Positions 41,657 through 51,300 of a stretch of DNA of 64,000 bases are shown in pieces. The DNA lies in NCBI GenBank assembly GCA_947303945.1, contig CAMYZS010000002.1:23548-87547 (forward strand), written 5' to 3'. Under the pieces are notes generated by a model, which searched no databases, had not been told where the DNA came from, and saw only the letters and a list, made by a program, of their open reading frames with translations. Each line of letters begins with the position of its first letter. Positions within the stretch are counted from its first letter, which is position 1. The position numbers and the translations under genes were made by a program. The stretch comes from an uncultured Candidatus Saccharibacteria bacterium. GTDB taxonomy: Bacteria; Patescibacteriota; Saccharimonadia; Saccharimonadales; Saccharimonadaceae.

Positions 41657-42817
41657 TTACCTTGTACTTTCTGCTTTTTCCCAAAATGGCTTATTTAATC
41701 CTAATATTGTTTTTATTGCCCCAATTAGTTGTGCGAGTATGGTCATACAGTAATATGAACAGAAATTTATGATTTTGTTATTTGTTCTGAGCAATGGTTT
41801 GCATATGGCTAGTAGATAGATTACCAATTGTGGAATCAGCAAGCACAAATATAGTGGCTGCATGAATGATAATATAATATTTGTCACGAATGCAATTATA
41901 TGATTGATCCATAATGAGTATCTTAATGTTCTGTGGCCAATGTAGAAGTATGTGAACCATTTGTATTTAAAGAAATTCAGAATTCGTATGGACGGTAAAA
42001 TTGCCTGAATTATTGTTCTCGACATACGAATTTTTCTTTTAAATTCATCTTTGTCGTTTTCGCCAGCTTTTTCATATGCTATCGCGTTATGGTTTGCTAT
42101 CGCTCTTTTCTTTTTAAGGGCATAATATAGTGGCATAGATGAATCATGGCATTTTATCGGTTTAAAATTGTAGTATTCTTTTGTTTTGCAAGCATAAATA
42201 GCGCCATTTCCTGCAGTTATTGTCTGTATTCTAGATTCAATATCGCGTATTTTTGTATCTAAATCCCAGTATGTATTTTCTGTCTTGCTGGTTAGACTGT
42301 CTTTGTTATTACTATATATTAATCTACCGGTTACATAAGAAACGTTTTTATCGAACGATGATACCAATTCTCTTACTACATTTTTATCGAGCATAGCATT
42401 AGCGTCGGTCATGACAAGAATTTCACTCGTAACTGTCTTTGCGGCTTCGTTTTGTGCATTCGTTTTTCCCATTCTCTTTTTTACTTCATAAAGTTTGATG
42501 TCAAAATCTGGATTCTTTTTTATGAACTTTCTTACTATCTCATTTGTTTTATCCGTGCTATTATCGGAAGACACAAGAATTCTAAGCTTATCTTTTGGGT
42601 ATTTTACTTTAATCACGTTTTCGAGCTTATCTTTTATTACTTTTTCTTCGTTGTGAGCGACTATCATTATTGTAACTGTAGGGGTATAGTCGTAGTTCTT
42701 TTTATTTGTTCTTTTAATAATCTTTCCTAGCAATAGTATTGATACTGGATATCCAATATTTGCCCAAAAAATCATAAACGCGGCTAACCAAAAAAGTATT
42801 ATGAAAGCTATTGTCAT
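41657..42817 (-). CDS. Membrane glycosyltransferase family 2 (hyaluronan-synthase-like)
   Basis: A 386-residue GT2 enzyme with an N-terminal membrane helix and a cytoplasmic GT-A domain: TVTIMIVAHNEE, VSSDNSTDKT, VMTDANAML (DxD-like) and a late RKIRMSRTI (in place of QxxRW). Three or four C-terminal helices follow. It should add sugars at the membrane, acting processively or once. Its start shares a base with the stop of the ATP-grasp/HAD gene. Confidence 0.86.
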   Translation of the reverse strand: MTIAFIILFWLAAFMIFWANIGYPVSILLLGKIIKRTNKKNYDYTPTVTIMIVAHNEEKVIKDKLENVIKVKYPKDKLRILVSSDNSTDKTNEIVRKFIKKNPDFDIKLYEVKKRMGKTNAQNEAAKTVTSEILVMTDANAMLDKNVVRELVSSFDKNVSYVTGRLIYSNNKDSLTSKTENTYWDLDTKIRDIESRIQTITAGNGAIYACKTKEYYNFKPIKCHDSSMPLYYALKKKRAIANHNAIAYEKAGENDKDEFKRKIRMSRTIIQAILPSIRILNFFKYKWFTYFYIGHRTLRYSLWINHIIAFVTNIILSFMQPLYLCLLIPQLVIYLLAICKPLLRTNNKIINFCSYYCMTILAQLIGAIKTILGLNKPFWEKAESTR

Positions 42818-44424
42818 TATTTCTCCATAATTATTTTAGTTAGTTCTGAAATATTCTGTATTTCTTGATAATCCAGATTCTTTTTTTGAGAATATAGTCC
42901 GTTTTTATTATTTAAGTATATAAAATTCATTCCCAATTGTTTCGGTGCTTGTTGATCCTTATTAAGATTATCTCCAATATAAAGAATTTCCTCTGAATTT
43001 AGGCGCCATCTGTTTTGCATAATTCTGAATGAAATATCGTTTGGTTTTCTAAATTGTTCTCCGCCTAGTTCGTCCGTTATGATAATATCGTCAACTAATT
43101 CTTCTAAACCCAATGCTTCGATTTTTGCGCGTTGACCTTCTGGGCGACCATCAGTAATAATGCCGATCTTGATGCCTTTTTCTCTCAGTCTCGAGAGCGT
43201 TTCTTTTGCTGCATCGCTTAGGGTTAATTCTGGCTTATTGTTTCTATATACCTTTACTGCGTCGGCTAGTTTTTCTTCTTGTTTTATATCTTCTAACAAC
43301 GTGTTGATTGGCTTTTTGCCTTGTTCATAGTAACTCATTAATATATCAAAGTATTTTGCATCGCCGAGATATTCTGCTACGGTCTTAAATCCAGACTTAA
43401 TGTAGTCAATTTCATCGCATAGCGTGTCGTCTAGATCGAAGATTATACCTTTGATTTTTTTATTAACATTATTAGTAATCTGGACTGATTGATCGAATCT
43501 ACTATATACTGCACCATCTTGAAGAGCATATTCTTTGCTGTCTACTTTTTCGTCATCAACTAGTTTTAGTACGGCTTCAGCGCTTTTTGCTCCGGCTTTC
43601 ATTGATAATGGAGCGCCGCCTCCGAATCTTGGATTAATCTCGATGTAATAGTTGATATTTGTTTCATTTTGACGGATGAATTGTACGGTTAATGGTCCAC
43701 ATGGCTTAAATGCAGCGCAAAGCGCTTTAATTTCTTTTTGGACTGTTTCGTCTTGAGCAATTTTAGTCTTAAGGACCTCGCCGGCACGCACTTGTACTCT
43801 TTGGCGTGGAGTGATGAAGATTGGATTTCCTTCAAAATCACAAAAGACATCTACGGTGTATTCTTCGCCTTCTATAAACGGTTGTACGATATAGTCTTCG
43901 ATTTGGGCTGAATATGTTTTTAATTCTTCTTCATTATTTACTTTGAAGGCATTGATTGAACTGCTGCCATCTTTTGGTTTAATGAATGCTGGATAGCCAG
44001 AATTATACTTCTTCCAATCGTTGACTGGCATTGGTGCTGCTAGATCACAATCAACGAAGAATTTTGATGTATTGTTCTTGTCTCTACAAATGAGGATTTT
44101 ATCCGGGGTACTAATTAGTACTTTGATGCCTTCTTTCTCGAATAACTCTTTGTTTTTTGATAAAACCAATAAATCTGTATCAATGGTCGGGATTACAATA
44201 TCGATTTTTTCTTCCTTACATACTTCTATGAGATTACTGATATAATCTGGATCTTTCATTGGTTTGACGATTTTGATTGCATCGCAATATGCCAAAGCTG
44301 GAGCGGTTCTAGTAATATCAGCACCAAGGATGCGGATTTGTTTATTAAGGATTAATGCAGCTTGGCGAAAAGCTTGTATGAGCTCGATTCTCCTGCCTGC
44401 GCCCGTGAATAGAATATTAATCAT
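42817..44424 (-). CDS. ATP-grasp ligase fused to HAD-family hydrolase
   Basis: A 535-residue two-domain protein. Residues 1-330 are an ATP-grasp ligase: N-terminal LFTGAGRRIEL, FIKPKDGSSS (ATP loop), FIEGEEYTVDV and YIEINPRFGGG (Mg site). Residues about 338-535 are a HAD phosphatase/mutase: IIFDLDDTLCDE (motif I), GIITDG (II), RKPND with Lys (III) and YIGDNLNKD (IV). ATP-grasp proteins of this type join carboxylates and amines. In this locus it may acylate the amino-sugar made by the PglE-like enzyme, taking the place of a PglD acetyltransferase, which is not seen. That role is inference. Confidence 0.85.
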   Translation of the reverse strand: MINILFTGAGRRIELIQAFRQAALILNKQIRILGADITRTAPALAYCDAIKIVKPMKDPDYISNLIEVCKEEKIDIVIPTIDTDLLVLSKNKELFEKEGIKVLISTPDKILICRDKNNTSKFFVDCDLAAPMPVNDWKKYNSGYPAFIKPKDGSSSINAFKVNNEEELKTYSAQIEDYIVQPFIEGEEYTVDVFCDFEGNPIFITPRQRVQVRAGEVLKTKIAQDETVQKEIKALCAAFKPCGPLTVQFIRQNETNINYYIEINPRFGGGAPLSMKAGAKSAEAVLKLVDDEKVDSKEYALQDGAVYSRFDQSVQITNNVNKKIKGIIFDLDDTLCDEIDYIKSGFKTVAEYLGDAKYFDILMSYYEQGKKPINTLLEDIKQEEKLADAVKVYRNNKPELTLSDAAKETLSRLREKGIKIGIITDGRPEGQRAKIEALGLEELVDDIIITDELGGEQFRKPNDISFRIMQNRWRLNSEEILYIGDNLNKDQQAPKQLGMNFIYLNNKNGLYSQKKNLDYQEIQNISELTKIIMEK

Positions 44425-44433
44425 AATAGCTCC

Positions 44434-45072
44434 TTAGTTTCCCATAAATTCTTCCATAGTAGCGGAAGTGTTAGAGTTAATATCTTTGCGACAGACGACT
44501 ATGCCGATGGTCTTCAAAATAATTCCAAAATCTTGCTTAAGAGTAAGGTTATCTACGTATTCTACGTCTAGTCTGAATTTTTTATCCCAAGTGAGGGAGT
44601 TTCTGCCAGAAGCTTGAGCTAAGCCGGTTAATCCTGGGCGTACTTCGTGGCGACGACGTTGCTGTTTGCTATATCTTTTGAGATATGCAACCAATAGTGG
44701 GCGTGGGCCGATAAAGCTCATATCGCCTTTTAAGATATTGAATAATTCTGGAAGTTCGTCTAGTGACGTGGAACGTAGGAATTTACCGAATCTAGTGAGG
44801 CGTTTCTCGTCAGGTAATAGTTCGCCCTTCTTATCTTTTGCATTGGTCATTGAGCGGAACTTATAAAGCTTAAAGATTTTTTCGTTTTTGCCTGGACGCT
44901 CTTGTTTGAATATGGCTGGAAAACCAAGGAAAACTACGACCAGAATGTATGTGACTAGCAAAACCGGAGAAAGGATAATCAAAGCCAAGAGTGAGAAAAT
45001 AATATCAAGTGGACGCTTGAAGAATCTTTCGTATGGGCCGTATGGCTTGTGATTATTCTTATATTCTGCCAT
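44434..45072 (-). CDS. Initiating sugar-1-phosphate transferase (PglC/WbaP type)
   Basis: A 212-residue monotopic phosphoglycosyltransferase: FFKRPLDII at the membrane helix, FKQERPGKNEKIFKLYKFRSM with the catalytic region, then TSLDELPELFNILKGDMSF and IGPRPLLVAYL. It transfers a sugar-1-phosphate to undecaprenyl phosphate to start the repeat unit. The short size matches PglC rather than the longer WbaP. It follows the PglE-like gene by 1 bp. Confidence 0.92.
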   Translation of the reverse strand: MAEYKNNHKPYGPYERFFKRPLDIIFSLLALIILSPVLLVTYILVVVFLGFPAIFKQERPGKNEKIFKLYKFRSMTNAKDKKGELLPDEKRLTRFGKFLRSTSLDELPELFNILKGDMSFIGPRPLLVAYLKRYSKQQRRRHEVRPGLTGLAQASGRNSLTWDKKFRLDVEYVDNLTLKQDFGIILKTIGIVVCRKDINSNTSATMEEFMGN

Positions 45073-45073
45073 T

Positions 45074-46345
45074 TTACTTAAAACACTCGTGAATTAGTTT
45101 AATGATTACGTCTTGATCTTCTGGTGTCATTTTATTGTCTGATGGAAGACAGAGACCGCGATTGAAAATATCTACGCCGGCATCTGTAGCTTCGCCAGCG
45201 ATATAGGCATTAGTATTGGCGCGACCATTGCCGTTTTTAGTGATAAAAGCATGATTGCGGAAAATTGGTTGCATATGCATTGGCTTCCAAATTGGGCGAC
45301 CTTCGGCATTGTATTTGGCAAGGGTCTCGAGAATTTCAGTTGGGCAAGATTTGCCTGGCTCGCTAATATATAGTGCGTCTTGTTCGCCACGGACTTGCTT
45401 GCACATGGCTTCTGGATCAATAATCATGCAGGAAAGCCAGAAGTTTGGTTCGGAATTTTCTGCGTCATACGGGTTCATTTGTACTGGAAGGTCCTTAAGG
45501 CCCTCTTTGTAGCGTTCATAGATGGCTTTCTTTTGTGCGACATGCTTTTCTAGGTATGGGATTTGGCCGCGAACGACACCAGCGATTACGTTACTCATGC
45601 GGTAGTTATAGCCGACTTCTTCATGTTGATACCAGGCGGCGTTTTCGCGCGATTGAGTGGACCATTTGCGGACCTTATTAGCGTCATGCTCGCTATTAGT
45701 TAGGAACATTCCGCCACTAGAGCCAGTAATGATTTTGTTACCATTAAAGCTAATACAGCCGAAGTTGCCAAAAGTGCCAGTTTGCTGGCCTTTATAGGTG
45801 GCGCCGAGCGATTCAGCAGCATCTTCGACGATTAAGGCATTGTGTCTCTCTGCGATGGCTTTAATTTCATCAATTTTGCCTGGTGTGCCATAGAGATGTG
45901 CTACTACTATCAGGCGAACGTCTGGATAGATTCCAAAGGCCTTTTCAAGGGCTTTTGGATCCATGTTCCAGGTTTCGTATTCGGTATCGATAAAGACTGG
46001 TTCGCCGCCTTCATAAGTAACAGGATTGAGCGTGGCACTAAAAGTAACGTCGCTACAGAAGACTTTGTGGCCTTTGAGTGTACCTTCGCTGACCGGTGCT
46101 TTGCCATATAATTCTTCGCCGGCTAGGCGAATAGCAAGGTGCAAGGATGCGGTGCCGGCGGATAGTGCAACGGCATATTTACAACCGACTTTCTCGGCAA
46201 TTTGTTTTTCGACTTCGTTAATATTTTCGCCCACGGTAGACATCCAGTTAGTTTCATAGGCTTCTTGGATGTACTTAATTTCGTCGCCATGCATGGTTGG
46301 CGTAGCGAGCCATACTTTGTTCTTGAATGGTTTGATGTCTGACAT
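45074..46345 (-). CDS. DegT/DnrJ/EryC1-family PLP aminotransferase (PglE-like)
   Basis: A 423-residue PLP enzyme. AVALSAGTASLHLAIRLAG is the cofactor phosphate site, VEDAAESLGATYKG follows, and SFNGNKIITGSSGG carries the Schiff-base lysine. Such enzymes add an amino group to UDP-4-keto-6-deoxy-GlcNAc. Start shares a base with the stop of the upstream dehydratase, so dehydratase, aminotransferase and PglC-like gene run as one coupled set. It is somewhat longer than the PglE of Campylobacter. Confidence 0.88.
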   Translation of the reverse strand: MSDIKPFKNKVWLATPTMHGDEIKYIQEAYETNWMSTVGENINEVEKQIAEKVGCKYAVALSAGTASLHLAIRLAGEELYGKAPVSEGTLKGHKVFCSDVTFSATLNPVTYEGGEPVFIDTEYETWNMDPKALEKAFGIYPDVRLIVVAHLYGTPGKIDEIKAIAERHNALIVEDAAESLGATYKGQQTGTFGNFGCISFNGNKIITGSSGGMFLTNSEHDANKVRKWSTQSRENAAWYQHEEVGYNYRMSNVIAGVVRGQIPYLEKHVAQKKAIYERYKEGLKDLPVQMNPYDAENSEPNFWLSCMIIDPEAMCKQVRGEQDALYISEPGKSCPTEILETLAKYNAEGRPIWKPMHMQPIFRNHAFITKNGNGRANTNAYIAGEATDAGVDIFNRGLCLPSDNKMTPEDQDVIIKLIHECFK

Positions 46346-48258
46346 TATTTTGCCTCCTTTTGTGGCTTATATGTATTCACGAGCTTTGCAGTGAGGGTTT
46401 TGATTTCGTCCGTATTCTTCCCTGCAGCCTTAATTAGTTCGTCGAGATCTTGCAAGAATGTTTCCTTAATTCGAATCGGCCGACCAATATGGATGAGTTT
46501 GTTTGGTGTCTCCTTTAGGCCTTCTTCTTCCATGAGCATTTCTTCATAGAGCTTTTCGCCGGGGCGGAGGCCGGTAATCTTGATTTGAATATCTTTGCCT
46601 GGTTCTAAGCCTTTGTAGTGAATGATCTTCTTGGCGAGGTCGTAAATCTTCACTGGTTCACCCATGTCTAATACGAAGATTTCGCCACCTTCGGCGTAGA
46701 CGCCGGCTTGCAGAATCAGGCTGACGGCTTCTGGGATGGTCATGAAGTAGCGCGTAATGTCTTTGTGTGTGACGGTGACTGGCCCACCGGATTCGATTTG
46801 CTTGAGGAAGAGTGGAATCACAGAGCCGTTGCTGCCCAGGACGTTGCCAAAGCGGACGGCTACATAGTGAGTCTTAGAGATTTTGTCGTAGGACTGAATG
46901 ATCATTTCGCAGATACGCTTGCTGGCGCCCATGATATTAGTTGGACGGACGGCTTTGTCGGTACTGACTAGCACGAACTTATCTACGCCATATTTGTCGG
47001 CGAGTTTTACGGTATTAAGTGTGCCGAGACAGTTATTCTTGATAGCTTCGTTTGGTGAGACCTCCATCAGTGGCACATGCTTATGTGCGGCGGCATGATA
47101 AACCTGCTCTGGGCGGAACTCTTGGAAGACTTTCTCAAGTCTGGCGTAATCGCGGACGGAGCCAATGATAGTCTGCAGGTTGAGGTCTGGGTAGTTGCGT
47201 AATAATTCTTGTTGGATGTCGTAGGCGTTGTTTTCGTAGATGTCGAAAATAATGAGGAGCCTTGGCTGTGCGGCGGCAATTTGGCGGCAAAGCTCAGAGC
47301 CAATTGAGCCACCACCACCGGTGACTAAAATTGTCTTGCCAGTGAGGTTGCGAGTGATTTCGTCGTTATTGACGACGATCTCGTCGCGACCAAGGAAGTC
47401 TTCGTATTTGATGGGGCGGATTTGGGCGACGATGTTTTCCTTGCTGGGGTCCATGTCGAGGTAGATGGATGGCAGAATCTTGACTTCGCAGCCGGTTTTT
47501 TGACATTCCTCAAAGATCTTATTGATCGTCTCTTTGCTGGCGGATGGTATAGCGATAATGATTTCGTTTACGAGATATTTGTCTGCCATGGCTTTAATAT
47601 CTCTGCGGGTGCCAACGACCGGAATATTGCGAATGCGAGTGCCGACTTTGTTGGAATTATCGTCAATAATGCAGGCGATGCGACTGTCGACATATCTTTC
47701 GTTGCGTGCCATTTCGTCAAGGAGCATTTTGGCGGCATTGCCGGCGCCAATTAGCATCACGACATTTTGGCGCTTATTGTAGCCGAAGTTGTAGAGAATT
47801 TCGCGAATAATGCGGTAAGAAAAACGAACTCCACAGGTAAAAATTAGCAGAATGACTGGAAAGATGAGCCAAAAGCTGCGTGGACTTGGTAGTAACAAAA
47901 TGTGCTTGTAGGCAAAGATAAGTATATCTGCCGTGGCGACCGCGAGCGCGTTGGAGATGAGTTCTGGGATGGAGGCGTATTTCCAGACGGAAGTATACAA
48001 GCCAAAAGCCATGAATATTATCACCACGATGATTGCGTCGAGCAGGAAGAATTCACTAAAGGTCGAAAAAAAGTCCACCTGGATATGTTTCATATCAAAG
48101 CGAAACCACAAAGTCAGCAATTCGGACAAAAAAACCGATATAATATCTAGTACGATTAGTAGGCCGATGCGTACAGCTTTCTTATCCCAGACTGATTGTA
48201 TGCTTTTTCTCATTTCGGTTTTTAGTAAGTTTGTCTTACGCTTGTAAAAAAAGCCCAT
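46345..48258 (-). CDS. Membrane nucleotide-sugar 4,6-dehydratase (PglF/CapD type)
   Basis: A 637-residue protein. Four N-terminal membrane helices (about 28-150), then a first Rossmann region (LIGAGNAAKMLLDE, near 168-181) and a second, catalytic SDR domain with VTGGGGSIGSELCRQI (about 308-323), VSTDKAVRPTNIMGASKR and the C-terminal GLRPGEKLYEE. PglF-type enzymes convert UDP-GlcNAc to UDP-4-keto-6-deoxy-GlcNAc. It is the first gene of the glycan operon; a TAAAAT lies about 34 nt before the ATG with GAGG in the leader. Confidence 0.9.
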   Translation of the reverse strand: MGFFYKRKTNLLKTEMRKSIQSVWDKKAVRIGLLIVLDIISVFLSELLTLWFRFDMKHIQVDFFSTFSEFFLLDAIIVVIIFMAFGLYTSVWKYASIPELISNALAVATADILIFAYKHILLLPSPRSFWLIFPVILLIFTCGVRFSYRIIREILYNFGYNKRQNVVMLIGAGNAAKMLLDEMARNERYVDSRIACIIDDNSNKVGTRIRNIPVVGTRRDIKAMADKYLVNEIIIAIPSASKETINKIFEECQKTGCEVKILPSIYLDMDPSKENIVAQIRPIKYEDFLGRDEIVVNNDEITRNLTGKTILVTGGGGSIGSELCRQIAAAQPRLLIIFDIYENNAYDIQQELLRNYPDLNLQTIIGSVRDYARLEKVFQEFRPEQVYHAAAHKHVPLMEVSPNEAIKNNCLGTLNTVKLADKYGVDKFVLVSTDKAVRPTNIMGASKRICEMIIQSYDKISKTHYVAVRFGNVLGSNGSVIPLFLKQIESGGPVTVTHKDITRYFMTIPEAVSLILQAGVYAEGGEIFVLDMGEPVKIYDLAKKIIHYKGLEPGKDIQIKITGLRPGEKLYEEMLMEEEGLKETPNKLIHIGRPIRIKETFLQDLDELIKAAGKNTDEIKTLTAKLVNTYKPQKEAK

Positions 48259-48333
48259 CTTCTGTAGCTTCCTCGCGTAATTAATATCTATTTTAGCACA
48301 TTTTATGCGATTTTAACAGAAGTACTTTGCTTC

Positions 48334-51300
48334 TTAGGTAGCTGTTGTTTCGGTTTGCTTATAACTTGCTAAAAATTCGCCAAGAGCAGTTCGCATTTTG
48401 TTATACCCTTCTTTGCTCATATTTCTAGCTACGAAATTATCATTAAGTCCATTTACGTGGTTTTCGCCAAAATCGATAAGTGAGTAGTTCATTTTGAATT
48501 GCTCGAAATTTTCGCCGCACTCGTTTGCGACCTTCATGAAGCTTTCGGCTGCCGCTACGAAGGAACCCCCGTTTTGGAGAACCCAGTTCTCTATACCTAC
48601 TCCACCTAGCCCACCTTGTGGGACGTCTCCGCGGTCTGGCTTATATGCTTTGGCATGCTTAAGGAGGCGTTTGGCAAATATGACATTTGCCGTTGCGATA
48701 CGTCTTTGTTCTTCCGTCATTGATTCGTAAAACTGCCCTAACGCTACGTCTGTCGAGTATTTAACTTTATTTGTTTTCGTAGAGAATGTAACGTCGATAT
48801 CTACGGTTTCTTCGAGCCCTGATAATTTTACGTTCTTAGCCCTAATATTCCCGCTTTTTACTATATCTTCGTAGCTTAAGCCGAGCTTGTCGCAAAAAGC
48901 ATTGCGAATTGACTCTAATGCGTTTTTGTCTTTGGTTATTTTTCTATCAAGTTTCATCATGAAGTCGAAATCGCCATCGCCTGGTGCGTTAGAATATCGT
49001 CCGGTAGAGCCGGTATCTATTACTTCAGCGACACCTTCGGTTAAATCGCCACTTAGTTCTTCTCTCATGCTAAGGTTGAATTGTTGAAGAATTGGCAATA
49101 AAACCTCGTTCTTTATTGCGTCCCGCTTCTTGTCGACTTCCTCTTTGTTGTTTTGTAATTTGACTATAGTGTCCTCTGTTCCTTCTATTTTTACGCCGTC
49201 GGGTAAGACATATTCGGGTATTGATAAATCTTTCACCAATGCGCGTTCGGGTGCATCTGCTGTTATAAATTTACTCTTACCGTCTTTGGTGAATTCCCGA
49301 AGCCCTAGTACTATTAGCTTCATTTTATCGTATTCGTCTGGCGAGAATACTAGTTTACGTCCGGCCTTGTCTACAATAGGAGTATAGAAGTCGTCATTTT
49401 TAACGATTTCGTATTTCATGCGATCAAGATCATTATCTTCACCAGTTCTTCTTATAGAGTCATGGATCATATAATCTATTCCAGTAGATGCGAAGCCTAC
49501 GAGTATTCCATAATTACTCTCGTCGTTTTGCCATATTTCATATTTTTGAGGGTCATATGTTCCGTTTTCGCTTTCTGTTACGAAACGATTTCGTCCTGAA
49601 TTTGCGTCGCCTTTCATTACGACCATGCAGCTCTTTGGTTCAAACGCGGCTATCTCATTCTTCTTATTTACGCCCTCGGAAATATCGCCACTTAGGCCGT
49701 CCGGTAATACGTTTACATCTGAGTCTAGCGGGGTGGTATCGCTTTTGACTTGGCCATTTAGAAATTCCTTACAAAGGAAGCCATTTCGTAGTGATGGTCC
49801 TAAATACTCTACGTCAAGTGATTTAATGATATCTCCTGATTCTAGTTTAAAATTGCCTTCAGCTGCAGCTTTTCTATTTCTAGCGTCGGCTTCTGCTACT
49901 GCTCTGTCTATTCTTTCGATTGCTTCGCTACAGGTTTTGATACCTAGCATATAGCCGAAGCTTTGAACTATTCTGTCGGGGACGCTAAATCTTTCGTTTG
50001 GGGTGAATTCTTTCGATATGTTTCTAACATCTTCAATAGTGTTGCCGGTTCTTTGGAATGGGGCTATTTTTCCTTTCTGGGTATTACGATATATAGTATC
50101 TAGATGTTCCAGATATACTTCTAGTATCCTCTCGTCTTCTTCTGAGACTTTGCTCGTTCCGTCGATTACTTGCTCTGCGAGTGAGGCTCCTTTTTGGAGG
50201 TTAATTAAATATTTTCTTAAGTCTCTATTGTTTGATTCGAGGGATGCTCTAAGTAAGTTTGCGAATAGGACTGAATCTTTACTCTCAATCAGCTGTCTGT
50301 ATTCTGCAATATTGCTTGGTAACGTGTCGGGATTGGCTGGCGCTTCGATGCGTCCCTTGAGTGCCCCTCTTTCCATTTGATAAGGAAAGCTGCCGGTCGG
50401 ATATAGGATGCGGAAAGTCCTATATACTTTACCTACATATGGAATGTTGTTTTTTACAAAAACAGATTCGATTTCTTGCATTTTTTCTTTCACCAGTTCG
50501 CTAGACGTATTTTCGAGAATCGCTTTGGCGAAGTCAATTGGGTGGCTAGATATTTCTTCAGCATTTGAATACGTGAGATTGTTTAATGTGTCTGCAATTT
50601 CTGGTATTGTTTCTACATTGGTTCTTTCGAGGTTCTTTATGATATAGTTCTTATAAAGGTCTTTTATCGCGTCGTCATCTATTCTTCCATAACCGTCGAT
50701 AGCCTCATTGTGTTTTTCGTCAAACGGCATATTATTGCGTGTGTCCATGTCTTGCTTATAAATAAAGTCAAAGTCTTTGTTGGCAAAACTATCCAACCAA
50801 AGGGCTGCTTTCGGTCCGGTTCCGTCGAAGTATTTTGAAATCTCGTCTGGAGATAGTTTTTGGATAACTGTTGATGTTAGCATTCTTTTATATGAGTTCA
50901 AGAACGCCACTTCGGCTTCGCTGAACCCCATCTTAGCCTTAGCCTCGTCGCTTTGATCCGAGAGAAACAGATAGTCTTTACTCTGGAGGCAATGCTGCCA
51001 CAGTTCCTGCTTTGGCCCAGTTTCGTCGAAGTATTTTGGAATCTCGCGCGAGCGCATATTGCCAATAACTCGCGACGACATGAAGTTTTGATATGTGTCT
51101 AAAAACGCCACTTCGGCTTCACTGAACCCCATTTTGGCCTTAGTTTCGTCGCTTTGCTCCGAGAGAAATTGATAGTCTCTACTCTGGAGACATTGCTGCC
51201 ACAGTTCCTGCTTTGGTCCAGTTTCGTCGAAGTATTTTGGAATCTCATCTGGAGACATGTTTTGGATAACTGTTGATGTTAGCATTCTTTTATATGAGTT

